From positions 1 through 64,000 of the forward strand of contig NZ_BMTR01000030.1 in assembly GCF_014649775.1 (NCBI RefSeq): DNA of 64,000 nt, written 5' to 3'. A model generated the notes under the pieces. It saw only the letters and a program-made list of their open reading frames with translations. It was not told where the DNA came from and did no database searches. Origin of the DNA: Streptomyces longisporoflavus (lineage in GTDB: Bacteria; Actinomycetota; Actinomycetes; Streptomycetales; Streptomycetaceae). The translations under genes were made by a program, and so were the position numbers. Each line of letters begins with the position of its first letter. Within the stretch, counting starts at the first letter, position 1. Positions 16,649 through 26,076 of the stretch are shown piece by piece.

Positions 16649-19600
16649 CTACTCCTGCACGTTCATCTGTCGCAGCTGGGGGCGCTTGGACGTACCCGAC
16701 TTCTTGATCCGGGCCGCCAGATCGGCGACGGTCGGGCTGCGGAACACCGTCGTGACTTTCACGTCGACGTTGAGCTCGCTGCGTATCCGGCCGGTGAGCC
16801 GGGTGGCGAGCAGCGAATGGCCACCGTGGTCGAAGAAGTCGACGTCGATGCCGATCTCCTCCACGCCGAGCAGCTCGGCGAAGAGCCGGCACAGGACTTC
16901 CTCGGTGTGGTTGCGCGGCCCGCGTCCGGCCGCGGCCTCGGTGTGGTCGGGCGCCGGAAGGGCCCTGCGGTCGAGCTTTCCGCTCGGTGACAGGGGCAGC
17001 TCGGCCAGCGGCACGAGTGCCGAGGGGACCATGTACTCCGGCAGCCGCTCCTTGGCCAGGTCCGTCAGGGCCGTGAGGTCAAGGGCGGCCGGTTCCTTGC
17101 CGTTGCCCGCCACCACGTAGCCGACCAGGCGCTGGTCACCGGCGCGCTCCTCGCGGACCACGACCACCGCGCTCTCGACGTCGGGGTGCGCGGTCAGCGC
17201 CGACTCGATCTCGCCGAGCTCGATGCGGAAGCCGCGGACCTTGACCTGGAAGTCGGTGCGGCCGAGGTATTCGACCTGGCCGTCCGTGGTCCAGCGCACC
17301 AGGTCGCCGGTGCGGTACATGCGGGTTCCCGGTGCGCCGAACGGGCAGGCGACGAAGCGGTTCGCGGTCAGGCCGGTCTGTCCGAGGTAGCCCCGGGCGA
17401 GCCCGGCGCCGGCGAGGTAGAGCTCGCCGGCGACTCCGGGTGCGACGGGACGCAGGGCCGCGTCGAGCACGTACACCTCGGTGTTCCAGACCGGCGTGCC
17501 GATCGGCACCCGGTCCGCGCCGGGCACGTGCTGCCAGGCCGTGACCTCGACGGATGCCTCGGTGGGCCCGTAGAGGTTGTGGACGCCGCAGCCCGGCAGG
17601 AGTTCGCTGACCTTGTTGGCGAGGGCGGGCGGGAACGCCTCGCCCGCGACCTCGATCCAGCGCAGGCTCGTGCACTCCTTGGCCGTGGGTTCGGCGACGA
17701 ACACCTCCAGGAGGGAGGGCACGAAGTCCGCGCCGGTGACGCCCTCGCGCCTGATCAGTTCGGCGAGGTAGGCCGGATCGCGGCGCCCGTCCGGGCGGGC
17801 GATCACGATGGCCGCGCCGACCTGGAGCGGCGCGAACAGCTCGGGCACCGACACGTCGAAGCTCGCCGACGTGCTCAGAAGGACCCGGTCGTCGGCGCCC
17901 ACGTCGAAGTGCGACAGACCCCACTTCAGGCGGTTCATGATCGAGCGGTGGGCCACCTGGACGCCCTTGGGGCCGCCGGTGGAGCCCGAGGTGTAGATGG
18001 CGTAGGCGGCGTTGTCCGGCGTCAGGGTGCGCTCGGGGTTGGTCTGCGGGTAGGCGGAGACGTCCGGGAGCTTGCCGTCGAGCACGAGCAGCGGCGCGGC
18101 GCTGTCCAGGACGTGCCGTACGCGGTCCTCGGGCAGTTCGGTGTCCACCGGCAGGTAGGCCGCGCCGGCCTTGCCCACCGCGTAGATCGCCACGAGGAGG
18201 TCCACGGAGCGCGGGACGCGCACCGCGACCAGCTGCTCGGGACCGGCGCCCTGCTCGACCAGCCAGTGCGCCAGCTGATTGGCGCGCCGGTTGAACTCGC
18301 CGTACGTCAGCCTCTCCTGGTCGCCGATCAGGGCGATGCGGTCGGGGTCGCGCTCGGCCTGCGCCTCGAAGGCGCCGGGCAGCGTGTCCGGGGCGACCGG
18401 GTGCGCGGTGTCGTTGATCTGCCGCACCAGCCGGTCGCGTTCGTCATCGGCGAGCACCTCCATGGCGCCGACCTGCGTCTTCGGGTCGGCGAGCACCTGC
18501 TCGAGGACCCGTACCAGACGTGCGGCGATCGCCTCGGCCGACTCGCGGCTGTAGAGGTTGCGCTGGTAGTCGAGCGAGAGCCGCAGGTAGGGGTCGGAGG
18601 AGTTGAGGGTGAGGGGGTAGTGCGAGCCCGCGAACGGGCGGATGGCGTCGATCGTGAAGCCCGCCGAGGTGTTCGCCTCGACGATGCCCTCGCGGTCGAT
18701 GGGGTAGTTCTCGAAGACGACGATCGAGTCGAAGAGGGCGGGCAGGCCGACGCCGCGCTGGATGTCGGCGAGGCCGTAGTAGTGGTGGTCGAGCAGGGAT
18801 ATCTGCCGGGTCTGGAGATCGGTGATGACATCGCCGGCGGTCTGCTCCGGCCGGCAGTACGCCCTGGTCGGCAGGGTGTTGATGAACAGGCCGACCATTT
18901 CGTCCGAGCCGGGCAGGTCCGCCGGGCGGCCGTTGACGGCGGCGCCGAAGACCACGTCCTGCTGTCCGGTCAGCTTGGAGAGGAGGATCGCCCACGCGCC
19001 CTGGAGCAGCGTGTTGAGGGTGACGCCGAGCTCCGCGGCGCGGCGGGCCAGTTCGCGGCCCTTGTCGATCGACAGCGGTACCTCGACGCGCCCGAGGGAG
19101 GTGGCTTCCTCCTCCTCGACGGCGGGCGAGTCCGGGGCGATCAGGGTGGGCTGGTCGAAGCCGTCGAGCTCGGCGGCCCAGCGGGCGGCCGTCGCCTTGC
19201 GGTCCTGCGCGGCGAGCCACGAGAGGTAGTCGCCGTAGCTGCGGACCGGCGGCAGTTCGTCGGCCTCGGCGTACAGCTGGATCAAGTCCTTGATGACGAC
19301 CGGTGACGACCAGCCGTCGAACAGGGTGTGGTGCGCCGTGATGATGAGCTTGGCCTGCTCGGGACCGCAGGTGAGCAGCGCGAGGCGGATCAGCGGCGGC
19401 CGGGCGGGGTCGAGCTGGTCGGCGCGGTCCTCGGCGAGGGCCTTGTCGAGCGCCGCCTCGTGACCGGCCTCGTCCTGCCCGGTCAGGTCGATGTGCCGCC
19501 AGGGGATGGCGACGTGTTCCGCCACGACCTGTACGGGATCGCCGCCGGCGGCGGTGAGGAAGGCGGAGCGCAGGTTGGGATACCGGTCCAGGAGCGCCTG

Positions 19601-22600
19601 TCCTGCCGCCCGCATGCGTGCCGGGTCGACGTGTCCGGACAGGTGCAGCACGAACTGCATGTGGTAGACGTCGAAGGCGCCGTCGGCCAGTGCCGCCTGG
19701 AACTGGATGCCGGACTGGCCCGGTGCCTGCGGCCACACCTCGACGAGGCGGCCGTAGCGCTCCTCCCAGGTCTCGATCTCGTCCTGGCGGACCGTGACGA
19801 GCGGGGCGTCCGACGGGGTGAGCCCGCCGATCCCGGGGCGCGCGGCGTACGCGGCCATGCCGTGCAGCACCTCGACCCACAGCTCGGCCAGTTCGGAGGT
19901 CTCCTCGCGGGAGAGCACGCCGGTGGGGAACATGAAGACGGTCTGCAACCGGGTGCCGTCGGCGGTGTCCGTGGCGACGGAGTTGACCTCCAGCGCGGAG
20001 AGCGCGGGCAGGTCGGGGTCGGGCGCCGGGATGAGTTCGGTGGACCAGTCCGCCGCGGGGCCCCAGCCGTGGGCGCGCAGGTGCTCGGGCACGTCGGTGC
20101 CGGAGATCCGGCCGAGGTAGTTGAACCCGATCTGCGGCACGGGGAGTTCGGCGAGCTGCTCGGCGGTCTCCGGGTTGAGGTAGCGCAGCAGCCCGAAGCC
20201 GAGGCCCTTGTCGGGGACGGCGCGCAGCTGCTCCTTGACCAGCTTGACCGCCCGGCCGGCCGCGGGGCCGCCGGAGAGCACGTCGGCCAGGCCGCCCGCT
20301 TCGCGCACGTCGATCCGCGCCGGATACATGCTGGTGAACCAGCCGACGGTACGGGAGAGGTCGGCGCCGGGCACGACCTCCTCCTCGCGGCCGTGGCCCT
20401 CCAGGCGGACCAGGGTCGAGCGGTCCGCGCCGCGCCAGCGGTTGACCGCGAGGGCGAGCGCGGCGAGCAGCACGTCGGTGCCGGTGGCCTTGAACGCGGC
20501 GGGCAGCTTGGTCAGGACCGCTTCGGTGACGTCGGCGGGCAGCTGTACCCGCACGGTGTCCAGGGTGGACATCACGTCGACGGCCGGGTCGAACGCGCGC
20601 GTGCCCAGCGGCGGGTTGGCCGCTTCGAGCATGTCGCGCCAGAACGTCAGTTCCGCCTCGCGCTCCGGGGAGAGCGCCTCGTCCTCCAGGGCCGATGCCC
20701 AGCGGCGGGCCGATGTGCCGACGGCGGGCAGCTCGGGGGTCTTGCCGGAGCGGATCTGCTGCCAGGCCTCGGCGAAGTCCGACATGAGAATGCGCCAGGT
20801 GACGCCGTCCACCACGAGGTGGTGCAGGACCACGAGCAGCCTGCCCGCGCCCGACTCCGGGGCGAACCAGACGAAGTCGGCCATGGTGCCGGCCGCCGGG
20901 TCGAGCCGTCCGACCGAGGCGTCCAGTTCCGCCTTGGCCGCCTCGAGCGCGGCGGGATCGTCCCACCGGCCGTCGCAGGGCACCTCGCGGATCAGGTCCG
21001 CGGCCCGTACGGCGCCTTGCGGGCGTACGTCGAGGGAGAGTTCGGCGCCGCGCAGCAGCTGCGCGCGCAGCAGGTCGTGCCGGTCGAGCACCGCGTCCAG
21101 GGTGGCGGCGAGGCCGTCGGCGTCGATGCCCTCGGGCAGTTCGAGGACGATCGACATGGCGAAGCGGTCCGTGCCGCCGCCGTGCTCGAACACGTGCCGG
21201 GCCACCGGCTGGAGCGGCATCGGTCCGACGCCGCCGCCCGCGAGCTCGGCGAGCACGGGAGCCCGCTCGCCACGGGCGGACGCCACCTCGGCGAGGCGGG
21301 CCGCCGTGCGGCACTCGAAGATCTCGCGCGTGGTCAGGTCGAGGTTCTTGGCGCGGGTGCGGGCCACGACCTGGATCGAGCGCAGGCTGTCGCCGCCGAC
21401 CGCGAAGAAGTCGTCGTCGATGCCGACGCGGTCCACGCCGAGCACGTCCGCGTAGGCCGCGGTGATGATCTTCTCCGCCTCGGTGCGCGGCTCGCGGTAG
21501 GCCTCGCCGAGGAACTCCGGCTCGGGCAGCGCCGAGCGGTCCAGCTTGCCGGTCGGGCCGAGCGGCAGCCGGCCGAGGGCCACGAAGGCGGAGGGCACCA
21601 TGTAGTCGGGCAGCCGGGCCGCGACGAACTTGCGCAGTTCGGCGGAGGAGGCGCCGGACTGCACGTCGACGTCGCCGATGCCGCCGGCGCCGTCGTCACC
21701 GACGGCTCCTTCGCCGGTGTGCACGACGTACGCGACGAGCCGCCGCCCGCCGGTGGGCACTTCGCGGCTGATGACCACGGCTTCGCTGATGCCGGGGTGC
21801 TGGGTGATCGCCGCCTCGACCTCGGCCGTCTCGATGCGGAAGCCGCGCACCTTGACCTGGCCGTCGCCGCGGCCGATGCACTCCAGTTGGCCGTCGGCGT
21901 TCCAGCGGGCCAGGTCTCCGGTGCGGTACATCCGCTCGCCGGCCGGGCCGAAGGGGTTGGCCACGTAGCGCTCGGCGGTCAGGACGGGGCGGTCGTGGTA
22001 GCCGCGGCCCAGGCAGGTGCCGACCACGTAGAGCTCACCGATCACGCCCTGCGGGACCGGGGCGAGGCCGGGGCCAAGGACGTAGGCGCGCATGTTGCCC
22101 AGCGGGGTGCCGATGGGCGCGACCTCGTTGTCCGTCCACTCCACGGAGGGAGCGAGGGAGAAGGTGGTGGCGTAGAAGCTCTCGCTCTGTCCGTAGGAGT
22201 TGACGATCTGCACGCCGGGCAGGGCCTCGCGGACCTGGCGCACCAGGCGGGCCGGGAGCACGTCGCCGGCGAAGACGACCGTGCGCACGTCGCTGGTCTT
22301 GTCCAGGTGGCCGACCAGTTCGCCGAGCACCGAGGGGACCGCGCTGATGACCTGGCCGTCCCAGCTGTCGCGCTCGGCGAGCGCGAGGGCGTTGGGCACG
22401 ACCTCGGCGGTACCGCCGGTGGTCAGGGTGGTCAGGAGCTCGAAGACCGAGACGTCGAAGTTGACCGAGGTGCCGGCCAGCATGCGCCAGCCGGGGGGTG
22501 CGTCCAGGACGCGTACCAGTTCCCGCACGCCGTTGACGACGTTGCGGTGGGTGATCGCCGCGCCCTTGGGCTTGCCCGTGGAGCCGGAGGTGTACATCAC

Positions 22601-24430
22601 GTACGCGAGGTTGTCGGGTCCGAGACCCGGTATGCGGCGCGTGCCGCCCTGCTGCTCGCCGGGACCGCCCCATTCGGCGCGGTGGTCGAGGTTGATGCTC
22701 GCCATGTCGTTCTGCGGCAGCTGCTGCCACGTCGCGGTGTCGGTGACGACGAAGCGCGGGCGTGCCTCGGCGAGGACGCCTTCGGCCCGGCCGGCGAGGT
22801 ACTGCGGGTCCATCGGCAGGTAGGCGGCGCCGGACTTGAGGATGCCGAGCAGGCCGACGACGAGGTCTTCGGTGCGCGGCAGGGCGAGGACCACGAGGTC
22901 TTCGGGCGAGGCTCCGCGCCGGATCAGCTCGCGGGCGACGTCGTCCGCCCGCTCGTCGAGCTCGCGGTAGGTCAGTGTGCGGCCGTCGCACTCGATCGCC
23001 GGGGCGTCCGGCGTCCTGGCGGCCTGGCTCTCGAACAGCTCCGGAACCGTCAGCTCGGAGAGTTCGGCGGCGCTGTCGTTGAACTGGACGAGCAGCCGGT
23101 CACGCTCGGCGTCGTCGAGCACGTCGACGGCGCCGATGGTGCGCTGCGAGTCGGCGACGAGCCGGCTCAGTACGCGTACGAAACGCTCCGCGAGGGCCTC
23201 GACCGTGTCCCGGTCGAACAGGGCGGTGGAGTACTCCAGGCGGACGCCGGCCCCGCCCGCGCCGTCCGGGACCATGTTGAAGAACAGGTCGAACTTGGCC
23301 GTCCCGGTCTCCAGGGGCTCGGACTCGACGCCGAGTCCGGCGAACTCCAGTTCTCCCAGGGGCTCCTGCCAGGCGAGCATCACCTGGAAGAAGGGGTGGT
23401 AGGCGGTGGAGCGGTCCGGGTTGAGCAGCTCCACAAGCCGCTCGAAGGGCATGTCCTGGTTGTCGTACGCGGCAAGGGCCCGGTCCCGCACCCGCTGGAG
23501 CAGCTGGTGGAAGGTCGGGTTGCCGGAGAGGTCGACGCGCAGCACCCAGGTGTTGACGAAGAAGCCGACGAGGTCGCGCAGCTCCTCGTCGGTGCGGCCC
23601 GCGATGGGCGCGCCGATCGGCACGTCGTCGCCGCAGCCGAGGTGGTGCAGGAGCACCGCGAGCGCCGAGTGCATGACCATCGACACCGTGATGTCCTGCT
23701 CGGCGGCCAGCTTCTCGACGGCCGTCAGGAGATCGGCGGCGATCGGGAACTCGACCAGATCGCCGGCGGAGCTCATCGTGCGCGGGCGCGCGCGGTCCGT
23801 CGGCAGCGCGAGCGGCTGCGCCATGTCGGCCAACGCCTCGCGCCAGTAAGCCAGTTGGCGGGCCGCCAGGCTCTCGGGGTCGGTCTCGTCGCCGAGTACG
23901 TCCTGCTGCCACAGCGTGTAGTCCGCGTACTGCACCGGCAGCGGCTCCCACGCCGGGGCCCGGTCCTGGACGCGGGCGGCGTAGGCGGTGGTGAGGTCGC
24001 GGAGCAGCGGCCCGAGGGACTCGCCGTCCAGGGCGATGTGGTGCACGACGAGGACCAGGGTGTGCTCGAGCGGTCCGGTCCGCACCAGGGTGGCGCGGAT
24101 CGGCGCGTCGGCGGCCAGGTCGAAGGTCTCCTTGGCCGCCTCGTCGATCGCCGTCGCCCGCTTGTCCTGCGCGACCTCGACGACCGAGAGATGGAACGGC
24201 TTGTCCCCCGGCGAAAGGACCTGCTGGTGCGGGATGCCGTCGTCGCCCTCGACGATCACCGTACGCAGGACCTCGTGCCTGTCGATGACGTCGCGGAACG
24301 CCGACTCCAGCGCGTCCACGCCCAACTCACCGGTCAGTCGCATGGCGAAGGCGCCGTTGTAGGTCGGCGAAGGGCCTTCGAACCGGTCCACGAACCACAG
24401 CCGACGCTGCGCGAACGACAACGGGATCAT
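16649..24430 (-). CDS. NRPS, two modules, C-A-T-E-C-A-T (first module piperazate-like with epimerase)
   Basis: 2593 residues. Module 1: C (HHIALDG near 133), A (A3 near 618), T (GGDSLRS near 1013), E (HHLVVDG near 1204, EGHGREE, GFNYLGR). The code DVFSVASYAK and A5 motif SYGQSESF match the piperazate-type A domain in the next protein, so this module should insert D-piperazate. Module 2: C (HHTLFDGWS near 1702), A (A3 near 2150, A5 LYGPTEAS), T (GGHSLL near 2537). I read its code as DVPDEALVEK and cannot assign it. The N-terminal C domain resembles LCL domains rather than starter C domains, so it should accept an aminoacyl group, probably from the free carrier protein at 25809-26042. First NRPS of the line, 46 bases after the FAD oxidoreductase gene. 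Confidence 0.95.
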   Translation of the reverse strand: MIPLSFAQRRLWFVDRFEGPSPTYNGAFAMRLTGELGVDALESAFRDVIDRHEVLRTVIVEGDDGIPHQQVLSPGDKPFHLSVVEVAQDKRATAIDEAAKETFDLAADAPIRATLVRTGPLEHTLVLVVHHIALDGESLGPLLRDLTTAYAARVQDRAPAWEPLPVQYADYTLWQQDVLGDETDPESLAARQLAYWREALADMAQPLALPTDRARPRTMSSAGDLVEFPIAADLLTAVEKLAAEQDITVSMVMHSALAVLLHHLGCGDDVPIGAPIAGRTDEELRDLVGFFVNTWVLRVDLSGNPTFHQLLQRVRDRALAAYDNQDMPFERLVELLNPDRSTAYHPFFQVMLAWQEPLGELEFAGLGVESEPLETGTAKFDLFFNMVPDGAGGAGVRLEYSTALFDRDTVEALAERFVRVLSRLVADSQRTIGAVDVLDDAERDRLLVQFNDSAAELSELTVPELFESQAARTPDAPAIECDGRTLTYRELDERADDVARELIRRGASPEDLVVLALPRTEDLVVGLLGILKSGAAYLPMDPQYLAGRAEGVLAEARPRFVVTDTATWQQLPQNDMASINLDHRAEWGGPGEQQGGTRRIPGLGPDNLAYVMYTSGSTGKPKGAAITHRNVVNGVRELVRVLDAPPGWRMLAGTSVNFDVSVFELLTTLTTGGTAEVVPNALALAERDSWDGQVISAVPSVLGELVGHLDKTSDVRTVVFAGDVLPARLVRQVREALPGVQIVNSYGQSESFYATTFSLAPSVEWTDNEVAPIGTPLGNMRAYVLGPGLAPVPQGVIGELYVVGTCLGRGYHDRPVLTAERYVANPFGPAGERMYRTGDLARWNADGQLECIGRGDGQVKVRGFRIETAEVEAAITQHPGISEAVVISREVPTGGRRLVAYVVHTGEGAVGDDGAGGIGDVDVQSGASSAELRKFVAARLPDYMVPSAFVALGRLPLGPTGKLDRSALPEPEFLGEAYREPRTEAEKIITAAYADVLGVDRVGIDDDFFAVGGDSLRSIQVVARTRAKNLDLTTREIFECRTAARLAEVASARGERAPVLAELAGGGVGPMPLQPVARHVFEHGGGTDRFAMSIVLELPEGIDADGLAATLDAVLDRHDLLRAQLLRGAELSLDVRPQGAVRAADLIREVPCDGRWDDPAALEAAKAELDASVGRLDPAAGTMADFVWFAPESGAGRLLVVLHHLVVDGVTWRILMSDFAEAWQQIRSGKTPELPAVGTSARRWASALEDEALSPEREAELTFWRDMLEAANPPLGTRAFDPAVDVMSTLDTVRVQLPADVTEAVLTKLPAAFKATGTDVLLAALALAVNRWRGADRSTLVRLEGHGREEEVVPGADLSRTVGWFTSMYPARIDVREAGGLADVLSGGPAAGRAVKLVKEQLRAVPDKGLGFGLLRYLNPETAEQLAELPVPQIGFNYLGRISGTDVPEHLRAHGWGPAADWSTELIPAPDPDLPALSALEVNSVATDTADGTRLQTVFMFPTGVLSREETSELAELWVEVLHGMAAYAARPGIGGLTPSDAPLVTVRQDEIETWEERYGRLVEVWPQAPGQSGIQFQAALADGAFDVYHMQFVLHLSGHVDPARMRAAGQALLDRYPNLRSAFLTAAGGDPVQVVAEHVAIPWRHIDLTGQDEAGHEAALDKALAEDRADQLDPARPPLIRLALLTCGPEQAKLIITAHHTLFDGWSSPVVIKDLIQLYAEADELPPVRSYGDYLSWLAAQDRKATAARWAAELDGFDQPTLIAPDSPAVEEEEATSLGRVEVPLSIDKGRELARRAAELGVTLNTLLQGAWAILLSKLTGQQDVVFGAAVNGRPADLPGSDEMVGLFINTLPTRAYCRPEQTAGDVITDLQTRQISLLDHHYYGLADIQRGVGLPALFDSIVVFENYPIDREGIVEANTSAGFTIDAIRPFAGSHYPLTLNSSDPYLRLSLDYQRNLYSRESAEAIAARLVRVLEQVLADPKTQVGAMEVLADDERDRLVRQINDTAHPVAPDTLPGAFEAQAERDPDRIALIGDQERLTYGEFNRRANQLAHWLVEQGAGPEQLVAVRVPRSVDLLVAIYAVGKAGAAYLPVDTELPEDRVRHVLDSAAPLLVLDGKLPDVSAYPQTNPERTLTPDNAAYAIYTSGSTGGPKGVQVAHRSIMNRLKWGLSHFDVGADDRVLLSTSASFDVSVPELFAPLQVGAAIVIARPDGRRDPAYLAELIRREGVTGADFVPSLLEVFVAEPTAKECTSLRWIEVAGEAFPPALANKVSELLPGCGVHNLYGPTEASVEVTAWQHVPGADRVPIGTPVWNTEVYVLDAALRPVAPGVAGELYLAGAGLARGYLGQTGLTANRFVACPFGAPGTRMYRTGDLVRWTTDGQVEYLGRTDFQVKVRGFRIELGEIESALTAHPDVESAVVVVREERAGDQRLVGYVVAGNGKEPAALDLTALTDLAKERLPEYMVPSALVPLAELPLSPSGKLDRRALPAPDHTEAAAGRGPRNHTEEVLCRLFAELLGVEEIGIDVDFFDHGGHSLLATRLTGRIRSELNVDVKVTTVFRSPTVADLAARIKKSGTSKRPQLRQMNVQE

Positions 24431-24476
24431 TGTGTCTCCAAATCGGCGTTACCAGGGAGCAAGTCGTCACTCGGCT

Positions 24477-25658
24477 CTAATCGAGCAGGGTCAGGAGTTC
24501 TTCGTTGTAGAAGTCGTCGATGGAGCACGCCCCGGACAGCGTCGAGAAGTACCGGTCGATGTGCTCCTGGTGGCCGACCAGTTTGCGCAGCATGTCGGTG
24601 CGCCCCTCGGGCTTGAGCTCGGCCACGTTGAGGGCGCCCTGGTACTGGCTGAGGGCCTCGTCGCCGAGGTCGTTCTCGTAGCGCCGCAGGGCCGTCTTGA
24701 GCGCGGCATCGTCGTGCAGCCGCTCCCCGATGCGGTCGGTGAGGGACTGCGCCTGGACGAAGGCCTCGGTGATGCCGCGGGCGGTGATGGAGTCCTTGTG
24801 GTTGACCGCGTCGCCGACCAGGACCCAGCCGGGCCCGTACGCCTTGCGGAAGAAGTTCTCCTGGTGGCCCGTGCCGTACATCTGCTCCTCGCGCTTGCCG
24901 CCCTGCATCCGCTCCCACAGGTCGGGGGCGGTGGTGCGGACGGCGTCGAGGTAGGCGGGCTCCACGCCCTTGCGGACCTCGTTGTAGTCGTCCTGCGGGA
25001 AGTAGGTCATGATCAGCTTGAGGTCGTCGTTGGTCGGTACGGCGGCGACCCAGCTGCCCGGCCGCTCGTACAGCTCGAAGATCGAGGGGACGCCGGACCA
25101 GTAGCTGTAGTAGACGCAGGTCGAGCGCGCGTGCTCGATGACCTTCGGCGCACCGACCTTGCGGGCCACAAGCGAGCGCATGCCGTCCGCGCCGACGATC
25201 AGTCGGGCCCGCTCGGTCGCCTCGGCGCCGCCGGGGGTCGTGTAGCGCACCCCGACGACCCGGTCGTCCTCAACGATCAGGTCGTTGACCGCGCAGCCCT
25301 CCTGGAACTCGACGCCGGCCGCCACGGCACCTTCCGCGAGGATCGGGTCGAGCACGAAGCGCCGCGGCGCGTACGTGGTCGTCAGGCCGTCCATCGGCAG
25401 GGAGAAGCCCTCGATGCGGACGCCGGGGCCCTCGTAGCTCTCGACGGTGATCGGTGTGGCGCCCGAGTCGCGGACCTTGTCGAGCAGCCCCCACCGGTTG
25501 AGCAGTGCCACGCCCTGCATGTGGATGTAGTGCGACGACAGCGTGTCCTGCGGAAAGCGCGCTTTCTCCAGGAGCAGGACGCGATATCCCTGCTGCGCGA
25601 AGAGCATGGCCGTCGGCGAACCCGCACAACGGGCACCTATGACAATTACGTCGTACAT
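24477..25658 (-). CDS. FAD-dependent oxidoreductase/monooxygenase, first gene of the NRPS operon
   Basis: 393 residues. The N-terminal dinucleotide-binding fold is VIGARCAGSPTAMLFAQQG (GxRxAG variant) followed by ETxxLP-like EKARFPQDTLSSHYIH. The FAD-pyrophosphate motif is VLVGDAVNHKDSITARG, with VGADGMRS in between. This is the geranylgeranyl-reductase/PHBH-like flavoprotein class. The halogenase motif WxWxIP is absent, so I do not call it a halogenase. Being the first gene of the NRPS operon suggests it oxidises a carrier-bound residue, perhaps on the free PCP upstream; the substrate is inferred. ATG 25658 has GGAGAGG before it. A strong palindromic terminator separates it from the carrier gene, so it should have its own promoter. 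Confidence 0.85.
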   Translation of the reverse strand: MYDVIVIGARCAGSPTAMLFAQQGYRVLLLEKARFPQDTLSSHYIHMQGVALLNRWGLLDKVRDSGATPITVESYEGPGVRIEGFSLPMDGLTTTYAPRRFVLDPILAEGAVAAGVEFQEGCAVNDLIVEDDRVVGVRYTTPGGAEATERARLIVGADGMRSLVARKVGAPKVIEHARSTCVYYSYWSGVPSIFELYERPGSWVAAVPTNDDLKLIMTYFPQDDYNEVRKGVEPAYLDAVRTTAPDLWERMQGGKREEQMYGTGHQENFFRKAYGPGWVLVGDAVNHKDSITARGITEAFVQAQSLTDRIGERLHDDAALKTALRRYENDLGDEALSQYQGALNVAELKPEGRTDMLRKLVGHQEHIDRYFSTLSGACSIDDFYNEELLTLLD

Positions 25659-25759
25659 GGCACCTCTCCAACCGAGTGGTTTTTGGATTCCAACGGCCGC
25701 AGCCGGGCATAAAGAAAATGCTAGCCGTGCGAACTCGCGGGATAAATACACATGGGACC

Positions 25760-25789
25760 TGTGGGTGTCCCGCCGGCGGGACACCCACA
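25760..25789 (-). terminator. Perfect 15+15 base palindrome, terminator of the A/PCP operon
   Basis: TGTGGGTGTCCCGCC at 25760-25774 is followed directly by its exact complement at 25775-25789. It lies 20 bases beyond the carrier-protein stop and about 100 bases before the FAD gene start. This splits the leftward genes into two transcription units, or attenuates between them. Confidence 0.75.
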
Positions 25790-25808
25790 GCACCCGACAG
25801 ATTTGCTG

Positions 25809-26042
25809 CTACGGAGCGGTCACCGCACCCAGCGATTCGATGTACTCGGAGATCGAGGCCACGGTCGGGTTGAGGAACATCTGGTCCATCGGGACCTCGA
25901 CGTCCAGCTCCTCGATGAAGGCACCCTGGATCTTGACCATGATCAGGGACTGGCCGCCGAGGGTGAAGAAATCATCGTCGACCGATATGTCGTCGCGCTG
26001 CAATTCCCGGCACCAAATAGCGCGCACGCTGTCGGCAATCAT
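25809..26042 (-). CDS. Free-standing peptidyl carrier protein
   Basis: 77 residues, the normal size of a single carrier domain. The phosphopantetheine site is DDFFTLGGQSLIMVKI, with Ser in GGxS (about residue 33), and the N-terminus RAIWCRELQRDDI matches carrier helix 1. The ATG at 26042 has GAGAGGAC before it. The stop of the adenylation gene is 34 bases upstream, so the two are an operon pair. It should carry the aminoacyl group made by that enzyme, either as the starter unit for the first NRPS or as a scaffold for oxidation by the flavoprotein. It is too short to carry other domains. Confidence 0.9.
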   Translation of the reverse strand: MIADSVRAIWCRELQRDDISVDDDFFTLGGQSLIMVKIQGAFIEELDVEVPMDQMFLNPTVASISEYIESLGAVTAP

Positions 26043-26076
26043 CACAGTCCTCTCGATTGTCAGCAAGGCCCGACGG

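Noticed and set aside
9096..17120. 2674-codon open frame on the + strand
   Set aside because: Antisense shadow spanning two NRPS genes and their junction; no motifs, and the minus-strand genes are certain.
19328..24616. 1762-codon open frame on the + strand
   Set aside because: Same kind of shadow opposite the first NRPS gene.
24477..25658. Flavin-dependent halogenase
   Set aside because: The WxWxIP motif is missing; only the general FAD-binding features fit.
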